From Micractinium sp. NFX-FRZ (lineage: Eukaryota; Chlorophyta; Trebouxiophyceae; Chlorellales; Chlorellaceae), in assembly GCA_029339195.1 (NCBI GenBank), contig JAPTJF010000189.1, positions 1 through 64,000 on the forward strand: 64,000 bases of DNA. Direction: 5' to 3'. The position numbers were made by a program, and so were the translations under genes. Shown in pieces: positions 37,820-48,298 of this stretch (positions within the stretch are counted from its first letter, which is position 1; each line of letters starts with the position of its first letter). The notes beneath the pieces are model-generated. The model was not told the origin of the DNA and ran no database searches. It saw only the letters and a list, made by a program, of their open reading frames with translations.

Positions 37820-40800
37820 ATGCAGCGCCTTGCGGTGGACAGCGCTGCCGCTGCTGCTTCATCTGATGGCAGCGAGCGGGGGCGCAGCAGCAGGGATGGG
37901 AGCTTCAGCGACTACTCAGAGGAGCACAGCGGGCTCAGCAGCAGCTCCACAGAGCACGAGTACGACCCCTCCCAGGCAAGCAGAACAACCTGTCCTTTTT
38001 ATCCATTAGCAACAGAGCCTGAGGGTAGGCTGTCCTCTGTGCGGCTGCTTGCAGCGCTCCTGTGTGTTGCGCCTGCTGGTTGCTGGCCCCTGTGCGGTGC
38101 GCCTGCTGGTGCCGCGGCCATGCGCTGCCTGCTGCCTGCTGCCTGCTGCTGGTTCTCGTTTGTCTTCAGCCCGCGCCGTACCACGCGCTGCCCACTGCGC
38201 TGCCTCCCGCCACCTGGACTCCCCCTGCAGGACGGTGACGATGAGTTCAAGTGGCCGGCACACCGCAAGCGCAGGCGCCTCAGCGCTACCAGCGGGGCGG
38301 CCGCAGATGCCGCTGTCCACCCAGCCGCCAAGCTGCCCAAGCAGGCAGACCCGGCACCGCAGGCACCTGCAGCAGCCGCGGTGGCACAGAAGGCACAGCT
38401 GGACCTCCCGGAAGGGGCGGCAGCGCATCAGGCGGCGGCAGCACAGCAGGCGGGGCAGGCGGCTGCTGATCGGGCGGCACCGCCCCCGGCCATGGACCCT
38501 GCTGACGCTATGTCGGGTGCCACTAGCCGAGGGCTCAAGCGGCTGGTGAGCAAGGATGCTCGCGGCCGCGTCACCATAGCAGGCACCGGATATTACCTGG
38601 GGCGGTTTGGCACGGCATGGGCAGCCGCGCACGCTGAGGACATGGCGGTGCTGTGGAAGCTGGGAGCAGAGGTGGCAGGTGCGAGGGCGCGGCACCCTGG
38701 GGCAGCGCCTGGGCAGTGCATGCATGCTGCGGAGGCGGAATCCGACGCGTTGCTGTTGCTGCTTCCGCCGCTGTGCATGTTACTGCTGCCGATGTGGGCT
38801 GCCTGCCCGCCACGCGCTTCTCTGAGTGCATGCTACACTTCAAGCTTAAGGCACACATGCTGTGCACAGCTGATGCGCATGCGCTTTGCTTGCTGTGCGG
38901 TGCAGAGGCCAAGGAGAAGCTCAACTTTCCTGCGGCGCACTACAGCCAAGGTGAGTGCGGCTGCGTGCTTCCTGTGCAGTGCGCACCACCCCCACACGGG
39001 CGCACGCCTGCCGAGCCTTGCACTCCGTATCGTACACGGCCGCCCCGTTGCACTCTTCATATGAGCACACAGCCCAGCACCCATCATCAGGTGTGCGTGC
39101 CCACCAGCACTGCTCCCAGCTAGATCCTCTTGGTCCTTGTCAACTAGTGTGCATGCGTGCCTCTGCCTCGTGCAGATGAGGGGCTACTGGAGGCCATAGC
39201 CGGGTGCAAGGACACCGAGGCCTTGAAGGCGCTGGCACAGCAGCGCTATGGCGGCGCCAGCGTGAAAACGGGCAGGCGGCCAAAGGGTGCAGCGCCCAGC
39301 GGTGCCCACCCTGCCCCAGGGGCGCTGGCTTCCTCCACTGCAGCTGCGGCCTCGCACGTGGCAGGTGGTGGCGAGCCGAAGGGTGTGGCTGGGCAGCACG
39401 GCGGAGCTCACGCCGCAGCAAGCAGCAAGCGGCCAGGGTTGGATGCGACAGCGGCTGGTGCGCCTGCCGCCAAGAGGCAGCATGTGAGCGGCCCAGCTGG
39501 CACAGCTGGGGCTTGGGATGCAGCCAAGCAGGAGCAGCACGCGGGGCAGCAGGAGGAGAAGGCGCCCCTCCCGACACCAGCAGCGCAGCTGCGGGAGCCC
39601 AAAGAGGAGCCCAAGGAGGAGCCCAAGCAGGAGCCCAGGGAGGCGCCCAAGCAGGAGGTTGACGTGGCGGAGAGCCTGCAGCACGCTCTGGCACTCATGG
39701 CGGCCGCGGAGTGCGCCGACGAGGGGCAGCGGTCGTCCCAGCAGCTGAGCGCAGTGGTGCAGGCCTTACGGCTGCTGCGAGTTGAGGCCAACCTGCAGCT
39801 GGTGAGTGCGAGGCTGCGTGCTCAACTGTGCTGAGCGCATCTCCAAGCCCTTTCGGGCCCCCCTGTGCGCCTGCCAGCATCCCTGCCTGCCTGCCCCCCT
39901 CTGCCCCTGCCTGTATGACTACCTGCCTGCCTGCTTGCCTGCCTGACGTAACAGTCGTGAGGCATCAAAATCGCTACCGCTGCCCCTCTGCCCCTCGTGC
40001 AGGCGTATGTGGAGTTGTATTCTGAGTTGCCAGCGGAGCAGCAGGACGTGCAGTTCGTGGCCATCTACGATTTGCTGCAGGATGTGGATGCATGCGATGC
40101 CACTAAGGAGCTGGAGCGCTTGGTGCAGCAGCAAGTCGGTGAGTGGGAGGCGGCAGAGCACTTGGCATTACGGGTTTGGGGGTGGAAAGTTTTATCACCA
40201 CTTTCTTTAGCATGGGTTGTTCTTGTTTCTGGAATTTTACTAAGTTTGATTACTTACCTTAGTTATTGGTCAGCATCTGTTAGCACCAGGCAGCAGGGAG
40301 GTGCGCTTTGGCAATGCAGCTGAGCAACTGCGGGCAACACACCAGCGCTGATGCTGTCTTTCTTGTGACCATCCCCTTGCTTTATGCCGTGCAGAGCCGA
40401 CAACAGCAGCAGCAGCACGGCCGTCGCCAGCAGCAGCGACTGCAACAGCAGCAGACAATCTTGCTGCTAAAGCAGCATCGGTGGCAGCACCGGCGGCAGA
40501 TGGTGCAGAGGGAGCAGCAAAGGCGGGGGCGGCACAGCCGGCACAGGCGGCAAAGGCAGGGCCAGCAGAGGCGCAGGCGGCAGAGGCGTTTGTGAAGCGG
40601 CGGTATCGGCAGCACTCGGCATGGGTGCACGCGCGGTGCCCTGGCTGCCAAGGCCCGGTGCTGCCTCAGGAGGCGCTCGACCATCTGGCTGAGAAGTGCG
40701 GGAGGGGGGGGAGGCTTAACCCCAAGGATCAGAAGGGTGAGGCGGGGAGGGGTGCTTTGGCGGGGGAGTTGGGGTGTGGGGGACGCTAAGCAAACGACAC

Positions 40801-41286
40801 AGCTTTGCGCAGCCTTGCGTGCCCGCTGCTGCCCGCTAGAGGCAGCGTCAGCGTGCTTGCATTCTGAAAATCAGGTGATAGCCTGGTTGCAGCGGCGTGG
40901 GGTGGCTTTCGACTGGATGTAGTGCTGCCGCTGGTTGCTGCCCCTTCTGCCGCACCGGTGAAGCAGGGTACCCCTGAGCCTGCACGTTGGTCCTTCCCCC
41001 GTGCAGACCCGCGCAACTGGCCGGAAAACCAGCCAACCGCTGATTTCCTGCACCAGCACTTGAGCGTGGCGGGCATGTCGGCGCGGGTGAGCACTGCTCT
41101 GCCACAGCTGCAAGGACAAGACGTGCAAATTTGGTCAATTTGGGGGTGCAAGTGTCGCCTTGTCCCGTGCCCATGGCGCAGCCAATAATCCTCTAGCTCC
41201 CCCCCCCAATGCAGGCCCTCATCTTGTACCACGGCGTCGCCGCCTCAACTGCCATTCGCAAACGGGCAGCACTTGACGCAAAATAA
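37820..41286 (+). CDS. Gene F: AP2-like protein fused to a copy of the A-E module
   Basis: Eight exons: 37820-37975, 38231-38678, 38906-38950, 39176-39801, 40003-40138, 40395-40736, 41007-41086, 41215-41286; 634 residues, every junction in frame. The first intron has a GC donor (CAG|GCAAGC). Order of parts: Ser-rich N-terminus; a basic patch 'HRKRRRLS'; an AP2-like domain about residues 160-220 ('GYYLGRFGTAWAAAHAEDMA' then 'EAKEKLNFPAAHY'); a low-complexity Ala/Lys/Glu region; a domain shared with gene G ('VVQALRLLRVEANLQLAYVE' and 'VQFVAIYDLLQDV'); then the family module 'RCPGCQGPVLPQEALDHLAE', 'KCGRGGRLNPKDQK', 'DPRNWPENQPTADFLHQHLS', 'ALILYHGVAASTAIRKRAAL'. The intron 40139-40394 joins the two halves in phase 1; if it is not used, the last three exons form a separate gene. 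The start could also be at 37700 or 37736. Probably a DNA-binding regulator (inferred). Confidence 0.68.
40188..40282. other. AT-rich patch within the fusion intron of gene F
   Basis: About 95 bases such as 'tggaattttactaagtttga' are far more AT-rich than the surrounding DNA. One frame would read as a hydrophobic segment. Confidence 0.6.
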
Positions 41287-41880
41287 CTGTGCCACAGAGG
41301 AAGCCACATTCGGAATGTAGTGTCAGCTCAGCGCTTTACCTTAAAGGATGTAGGGCACTTGAAGGCGTGAACGCAGATGTCATGTAACACGCTGTTTATG
41401 AACATAGCTGCAGCAGAGGGCGGAATGGCAAGGGTCGACATGGCTTTTTTTGCATTATTGATTTTTTGGAACGGTTCTGAACGCGACCATGTGCATTTCA
41501 CGTGCACACGTGAAACGTCGTCTTCCACACGTCTTCCACATGCTGTCCACATGGCTTCCACAACTCCTCCCCCCGCTTCTTTCTTGGGCTCGATTCCCTC
41601 ACAGCGCGCATGCTTACGTAGAGCTGTGTTTCTTCGCACCTTGCTACGCTTGCGGGACTGCGACCGCTCAGGCGTGTGGTCGGGGCGTGTGGTCTGACGG
41701 GGGACTGCCACCAATGAGCGCCTCCCTCGCGAGTGAAGCCCGGCAGGTTGGTGGCCAGCCATTCTGAGCTTTATTACCGCCCGCAGCGGCCTTGTTACCG
41801 CCTGCAGTGCTTTTCCCATCCCACCGGGTGCACGCGAGACTTGCCCGACTCGCACGTCTTGCAGCCAGCGCGTAAGAACC
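41287..41880. other. Intergenic between genes F and G
   Basis: This 594-base gap starts with the F 3' UTR (TGTAA at 41383-41387, 97 bases after the stop) and must contain the promoter of gene G. A short AT-rich stretch lies at 41442-41475. No gene seen. Confidence 0.5.
41383..41387 (+). terminator. TGTAA polyadenylation signal, gene F
   Basis: TGTAA is 97 bases downstream of the stop codon, the expected position for a green-algal 3' end. Confidence 0.5.
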
Positions 41881-44800
41881 ATGCCTTGCTATGTGCAGGA
41901 CCCCGTGCGCGGGGTTGAGGCTGTCGGCCCGCCAGAAGCCCAAACTGGCGACGCTGGCGGCAACAGCGGCGGTGGCAAATACCCCAGCCTGGAGCGTGCG
42001 GCAAGCAGCAAGCTGGGCAGCACAGTGGGGGTGCAGACACACAAGAAGTGGGCTCCCCTGTTTGTAGCTCAGGTAGGCGTTGCGCGCCAGCTGCCCCACG
42101 GCGCTGCGCCGCCCACCACCGTGCCTGAACAGCTTGCACCAACCTGCCTCGGTGGAGTGGACTGCAGCCCGCCTTGCCGAACACCCGCCCCTTGTGACCC
42201 CGCTGCTCCTGCAGATTCAAGCTCCTTCCGCCACCAGCAACAAAGTGCAGTGCCAGTGGCTGCCAAAGTACCCCACCAAGGAGCTGGCAGCGCTGGCGTA
42301 CGATGTCGCCAACGTGTGGCGTGCCATCCACAGCGTAGCGGGCGTGACAGAGCACAACGTGCGACTTGGGGCAGGGAACAGCCAGTGCTTGTTGGGTTGC
42401 TGCAGTTGCGTTGACGGTTGCAGTTGTTCTGCTGTGCAGATGCCCAGCCCTGTGCCAGCCATGCCCCTGCAGAGTGCGGCGTGCACTCGCAGTGCGCACT
42501 TGCAGGCAGCCCTGACCCGCCTGCTGCTGCCTTCCCGTGGCTGCTCGCAGGCGCGCCTCAACTTCCCAGAAGCGGGCTACTTTGAAGACAGCAGCTTGCG
42601 CGAGGTGCTGGCTGCCTGCCAGAACTTCAAGGACCTCAGAGCACTCATCAAGTTCCAGCTGCTGCCGCGATCCCCACAGGCACGGCAGGCCACTGCCGGC
42701 GGCAAGGTGAGGCAGGCAGGGCGGCGGTTGGTGCGGCGGCAACTCGGGGAGAAGCATTCACCTGGCTCCTCCCTTCCATGGGCGCAATTAGCATTCTTTC
42801 AGAGGTCCCGGCTGGCTCACGGCACCCTGACCTGCCCCTCCATGCCTCGCCACCCCACCCCATGCAGCCGCACACCGCCAAGCCTGGCAAGCCGCTGGGG
42901 ACGAAGCCGGGCTGCATCCGCATCACCCTCACAGCCGCCAAGCTGCGGGAGGGCCGCGTGTACCTCAAACGTGAGCTGCCGTCGTGGCACCGGGGCTTGC
43001 TGCCAAGGAGCTGCGGCAAGTGTCATCAAGGCACCAAGGAGCTGCCATGATGGCGTGCGCTTCTCAAGCCCTGCATCCCCTCTCTATCCCCCACCATCCT
43101 GTCCCATTTCTTCATCCCCTGCACCTGCAGCCGAGGCCCTGCGCGAGGCGTTCTATGTGGCGGAGGAAGACGATGAGCAGCTGGCGCGGCAGCTGAGCCA
43201 CATTGAGGCCACCATCATCGGCGCCGTCCCCGGCCAGCAGCAGGCCTTCGCGCTGCCGTTTGGCACGCTGGGGCGAGACGGCCTGCCTTTCGTGGTGAGC
43301 CAGAGTGCATGCCGGGGTGTGCTCCCGCCCGTGCAGCCTGGGACGGCTGCCAGGTGATGCCACATGCTAAGATGCCCGTGCAGCTGCTGCCAGGCAGGAT
43401 GGATGGCGCCTCGCCAGCTGGCGTCGGTGTCATGACGCGCTGCACCGCTGCCAGCTTCTGCAGGTTGCACATGCTTTGCTGCTATTCTAACCTCGGTCAA
43501 CCTTGCGTCTGCCCCTCCTCCGTGGCCGCAGGCTGCCAACCTGCGCACCATGCTTGATGCCCTGGGCACGCAGCCAGGCGACGTGCTGCACTTTGAGTAC
43601 CAGGGGCAGAAGGATGGCGTGGTGCAAGTGGCGGCCTCACTGCTGAGCGCGCGCATGCCGCCGCGCATCACTGCGCTGGCGACGTTGGATGGCTCCGCCG
43701 CAGAGCCGGGAGTAGCCGAGGTGCTGGAGGGAGCAGCAGAGGCAGAGCTTCTGCTGGGAATGCGGCACACCCATGCAGCAGCAGCAGCAGCAGCAGAGGC
43801 GGCAGCAGCTGCGCAGGCACCAGAGGCCGGCCTGCCTCAGCTTGGCACAGGGCAGGAGGCCACGGTGCCGATCGGCGGCGGCTGGGCAGCTGCCCTGGAG
43901 CCAGCAGCACCTCCGCCTTCTGTTGCTGCCGGGGAGCAGGCAGAGCACAAGCGCCAGCGAGAAGGCAATGGCGGCGGGAGCGGCGATGGCGGCGGCAGTG
44001 GCGGCGGCGGCGAACCTGCTGCGAAGCGGCAAGCAGTGGGGGCAGACGGCGGGATGGATGCAGCGGGCGTGCGGCCGCTGCCGCAGCCAGGGGCGCAGCC
44101 GCAGCAGCAGCCAACGTCACCGCAGCGGCAGCCACTGCCGCCGCCCATGCAGCCTCAAAGCATCAAACGGGTGGGTTCACCAGGCAGCGAGCGGCTGCCC
44201 ACGGAGCCTGCTCGCAGCAGCAGCCAAGGCGCGCCCCCTGGCCCCATGGGCCCTATGCATGCAGCACTGCCTACCGGCAGCGCAGGACCAGGCGCCGGCA
44301 GCAGCACCGGCTTGCCACCAGCACCAGGCACGGCAGACGATGTTCAGCAGGCTGCCGGTATGCTGCTGGCAGCGGCACTGGACGCGGACGAGCAGCAGCG
44401 GCCCCGAAAGCAGATGCACGCTGTGATGCAAGCGCTGCGGCTGCTGGGGGTGGAGCGCACGCTACGCACGGTGAGAGTCGATGGGGGCTTGGGGCGGGTC
44501 TGTTGTGATTTGATGGGGGGGGAGGCCGGCCAGATGAGGAGGGCGCGCTGTGCTTCTGCAACACATTCAGCTGGCTCGCCAAAGGGTGGCCAAGGGTGGA
44601 CACAGCTGGCACCCCTTGGTGCGATGTTGGCGCGCCACTTGTGGTGGATATCGGGCGGCGGCGGAGGAGGTGTGGACGTGGAGGGGCTGAGGAGGTTGGA
44701 GGGATGGAAGTGGAGGCGTACCGTGTGTATAGGTGGGGGGCCGCGTCATCGGACTTGTTGCCCCGACGCAACACGCCCCAACGCAACACGCTGCTCGCCG

Positions 44801-45024
44801 GCTGTTCGCCCTCGGTTCATACAGCCCCTTCTCCCACCCTCACCCACCCTTCTCCCTGCACCCCTCCTTCCCTGCAGGATTACTCTGTCTACTACACCAG
44901 GCTGACGCCAGAGCGGCAACGGCAGCAGGTGGTCATCATCCACGGGCTGCTGCAGGGCGCGGGCGGCGCCGAACAGCAGGTTTTGCAGTGGGTGCGGCGG
45001 AAGACCGGGGCGGCGGCCTCCTGA
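41881..45024 (+). CDS. Gene G: AP2 plus B3 domain (RAV-like) transcription factor
   Basis: Seven exons: 41881-42072, 42215-42358, 42551-42706, 42868-42970, 43131-43294, 43532-44470, 44878-45024; 614 residues. AP2 domain about residues 45-125: 'VGVQTHKKWAPLFVAQI', 'YPTKELAALAYDVANVWRAI' and 'NARLNFPEAGYF', matching the AP2 pattern of WxAxI, F/YxTxExAAxAYD and LNFP. A B3-like domain follows at about 165-285: 'CIRITLTAAKLREGRVYLKP', 'EALREAFYV', and near its end 'LRTMLDALGTQPGDVLHFEY' (the LxxGDVxxFE signature of B3). A low-complexity Ala/Gly/Gln region with 'EHKRQREGN' follows. The C-terminal domain ('MQALRLLGVERTLR', 'VVIIHGLLQGAGGAEQQVLQ') is shared with gene F. AP2 plus B3 is the layout of plant RAV factors. 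AP2 fairly sure; B3 moderately sure; targets unknown. Confidence 0.72.
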
Positions 45025-45616
45025 TTTGTTTCCTATCAAGTGCCCACGACCCTGGAAGCGTGCTTGGGCGCCACACATGTAATTTGATCTTCAAACGCGT
45101 CTCATGCGAGTTGGATGGAAAGTGCTGGTGCACGAGCCAAGTCCCACACGAACATGAGGTCTCCCGTCAAAATCCAGCGTGTTTACTGTATCTTTCGACC
45201 CATACTAGACCCCCGCAGTGATCAAACTACTCTTCAAGGGCGAAAACACGCAGGTGCGGCCAGCATGCCTTTCGACGGGTTCGACGTCCGCTAGAGGCCG
45301 ACGAAAGCCGCGCAGCGCCTTGCCTGGGAGTGTGGGTGCATGATCAAAGTCAATTCTGCGCAGAAGTAGTGTCCGCGAGCTCTGTGTGCGCCCCGATCAA
45401 TGCGCCGGGGCGACTGGCCGGGCGCCCCCGCGCATTTTCGCCGCGCCAGTGCGCAATTGAGTTCATGCCTAGCGTTACACGGAGTATGGGCCTGCTTCCG
45501 CCCCATCCAGCGGATCAACATTTTCTGCCGCCGCCCGCCGCCCGGCCCCGCTGCTCACGCACGGGCTTTCCCGTGACCCCCCGTCCCGCCCCACTGCCTG
45601 CAGGACCTGCTTCATC
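45025..45616. other. Intergenic between gene G and the coiled-coil gene
   Basis: TGTAA at 45078-45082 lies 54 bases after the G stop and is its likely polyadenylation signal. The rest should carry the promoter of the next gene; no other feature seen. Confidence 0.5.
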
Positions 45617-48298
45617 ATGCCACCTGTGGAGCGAGATGCCGCAGGTGGAGAGGTCAGCAACGTGGCGTGTGCAGGTGAGGCAGGGGGACCTGTGGGGGAG
45701 GCAGGGGCTGCACGGAAGCCCGTTGCGATTGTTGGGTTCGTTGCGTGGCGTTCGGCGACGCGTCGTCTTGCTGTGCGCTTGGGGGAGCATTGTTCAACCC
45801 TCGCGTCGCTCAGCGCTGGCATGATGCACGCTCCCACTCACTGCTGCAGGCGGCCAGGGGAGCCCCAAGCGGCGGCGGCTCCACACCCCAGACTCCGCTG
45901 TGTCGGCGGTGGCGGTGTGGGTGGAGGCGGGGTGCGCTGTCCAAGATGTGATTCTGAACTTACAGGTGAGGCACCGCACCCGTGAAGGCTTGGTTGGCAG
46001 GAATCTTGATGCAGAGGACAGCTGGCAGTGCTGCGCCAGCTCCTGCCCCGTCGCTGCGCATGTCGCCTTCGCCTTCCGTTGGCGTCGTGCCCTCACTGTC
46101 ACCATTCCTCACAAGAACCCTGTGCCCTGCGTTCACAAGAACCCTGTGCCCTGCGTTCCTGACTGTGCAGGAACAGGTGGCCGAGCTGTCAACCACCAGC
46201 GCGCGGCAGCAAAAGGAGCTTGAGCAGATGACGGCAGCACATGAGAAGCAGCTGGCAGCGACCCGGCGCCTGCATGCCGTAGATATGGAGGCAATGGTAG
46301 AGGCAGTGCGGTGCGAGGAGCAGACCTCCGCGCAGCAGCAGCGGGCGCTGGAGCAGCAGCAGGCGGCTGCACACGAGCAAGCGCAACAGCAGGTGGCCGA
46401 GCAGCTTGCTGCAGCTGAGCAGCAGAGGGCAGCAGCGGAGCAAAGGCAGCGCGACGCTCAGGCACAGCTTGCACAGCTTGCACAGCTTGCACAGCTTGCT
46501 GCAACAGAGCAGCTGCGGGCTGCGGCGGAGCAGAGGCAGCAGGAAGCTCAAGAGCAGCATGCACTTGAGCTGGAGAACATGCGGCAGCTGCATGCAGAGC
46601 GGCAGCGTGAAAGCGAGCGCCAGCTGGCGGCAGCTGCACAGTGTGCCGATCAGGAGCTGAACGCGCATCGGCGCCAGAGCGACCGCGACCTGGCTGAGGT
46701 AGGGCGGGAGCACAGCCGGCACCGGTCTCAATGGCAGAGCGAGCTGGCGGCAGCTCAGGAGCGTGAGGCGGCAGCAGCACAGCAGCATGAGGCGCAGCTT
46801 GCGGCAGCGGCACAGCAGCTTGAGGCGGCGCAGGAGGAGTCTGCCCACCAGGTGGCGGCTCTGCAGACACTGCTGGCTGCGTCTCAGCAGCGCGAGAAGC
46901 AGGTGGCGGCAGCCCAGCGGCAGCGCGAGGAGCAGCTGGCAGCAGCCAGGGCTGAGGCAGCAGCCTCCAAGGCGGATGCGGAGGCAGCCAGGAGCGAGGC
47001 AGCAGCCAGCCAGGCAGGCGCTGCGGCAGCTCAGGCAGCTTTGGCAGCCAGCCAGGCAGAGCTGGAGCGGGAGCGGACGGGCCGGCAGCAGGATGCGCAG
47101 CGCGAGACAGCGCTGCAGCGGGAGGCCAGCCGGCTGCGGGAGCAGGTGGCAGCTGAGGCTGGGAAGCTCAAGACCGCCAAGCAGCAGCACACCGCCGAGC
47201 TCAAGGCAGCTCTGGCTGGTGCAGCCTCGCGCCAGGCTGCGGTGGAGGCGGAGCTTGCAGAGGTGCGGGCGCAGGCAGATGTTGTCCGTCAGCAGCTGCG
47301 GGACAACGAGCTGGCCAAGGGGCAGCTGGCGGAGGAGCACGACAGGGCAGAGGCGGCAGCAGCAGGGCAGGCTGCTGAGGTGGCTGCGCTGCGCAGCGAG
47401 ACAGCGGACCTGCGGCAGCAGGCGGAGCAGGCTGCTGCGCAGCTGGCAGAGGCGCAGCAGCAGGCAGCAAAGTCGGCTGCTGAGGCGCAGGCTGCCAAGG
47501 CGGGCGAGCAGGATGCTCTGCACAGGCTGGTGAAGGCGCGCGAGGCTGCCGAGCAACTCGAGCAGAACAGGCAGCAGGTGCTCAAGGCCGCAATGGAGGC
47601 AGCACTTGAGGTGAGTGCATTTTACGTGCAATCTTGAGCATTGATGTGCAGAGGACGCGGTGCTTGCTTGCCAGCTGCATGCATCACGTTGACACGAACT
47701 GTGACCTTGCCTCGCCATCTGCGATTCTGTGCGACAGCTGAGTGCCTTGTCTTCCCATCTTCCCATTGTTGCAGGGCCGGGTGGGGACCGGACGGAGGGC
47801 GGTGTCCAAGGCGACACTCAGCAAGGAGGAGGTGGGCAAGGCGCTCGCCGACCAGAAGGCCGTGCTGGACAAGAATTGGAGCGCACATGGTGAGTGGGGC
47901 TATGCGTGTGCAAGGGCTGGGTGCGGATGATGCAAGGCTGGGCAAAATCACGGCACGAATGTTTGAGCCTTGTACGCTGCCCACCCCCACCACAAACAGT
48001 CACAAAAGGGCATGAAGCATCCGCGGCCACTCAAATGCTGCACTCTTGAGTAACATCACGCCGCTGCCTCATTCCCTGCCCTGCAGTCAAGGGCCTGATG
48101 CACGAGGAGCAGTGCAAGCGGGCAGAGGTGGAGGAGCGGCTGGTGCAGCTGCAACGGATGTATGAGCAGCTGTTGGCTCTTCGGGACGAGGACAGGCAGG
48201 CAAATGTTGTGCTGCACGAGCTATGTACGCACCTGAAGAACGTGCTGGAATCTCACGGCGTGCTGGGCACAGGCAAAGGCGACAGCGCAGAGGCATGA
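45617..48298 (+). CDS. Long coiled-coil protein
   Basis: Not assigned to a family. Exons: 45617-45674, 45850-45965, 46171-47610, 47775-47889, 48087-48298; 646 residues. The N-terminus carries a likely nuclear signal, 'GSPKRRRLHTPDSAVSAV'. Exon 3 alone encodes 480 residues of almost uninterrupted Gln/Ala/Glu/Arg-rich heptad sequence without prolines, a long parallel coiled coil. It includes three exact 'LAQLAQLAQL' turns encoded by a short tandem repeat near 46470. The C-terminal part is less repetitive ('SKATLSKEEVGKALADQK', 'EEQCKRAEVEERLVQLQRMY', 'LCTHLKNVLESHGVLG') and likely also helical. No enzymatic domain, membrane segment or signal peptide. A structural, chromosome- or cytoskeleton-associated role is possible but not shown. 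Confidence 0.78.
46115..46162. repeat. Two-copy tandem repeat in intron
   Basis: The 24-base unit 'aagaaccctgtgccctgcgt' plus 4 bases occurs twice in tandem next to the acceptor of exon 3 of the coiled-coil gene. Confidence 0.85.

Noticed and set aside
37700..39064. Single uninterrupted 454-residue open frame instead of the spliced start of gene F
   Set aside because: The frame passes through a stretch with intron-like composition and Cys/Leu-rich sequence between a GC donor and a consensus acceptor. It also misses the exon encoding LNFP that completes the AP2-like domain.
40139..40323. Membrane-anchored isoform of gene F by read-through of the donor at 40139
   Set aside because: The hydrophobic stretch coincides with the AT-rich intronic patch, and splicing in phase to 40395 explains the region better; kept only as a note.
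41881..42072. Start of gene G lying inside an upstream exon of gene F
   Set aside because: F has a clear stop at 41286 and a TGTAA signal after it; G has its own ATG and phase-consistent exons.
46189..47817. 542-codon minus-strand open frame opposite the coiled-coil gene
   Set aside because: Leu/Cys/Arg-rich shadow caused by the repetitive CAG/GAG codons of the true strand; no start context or domain.
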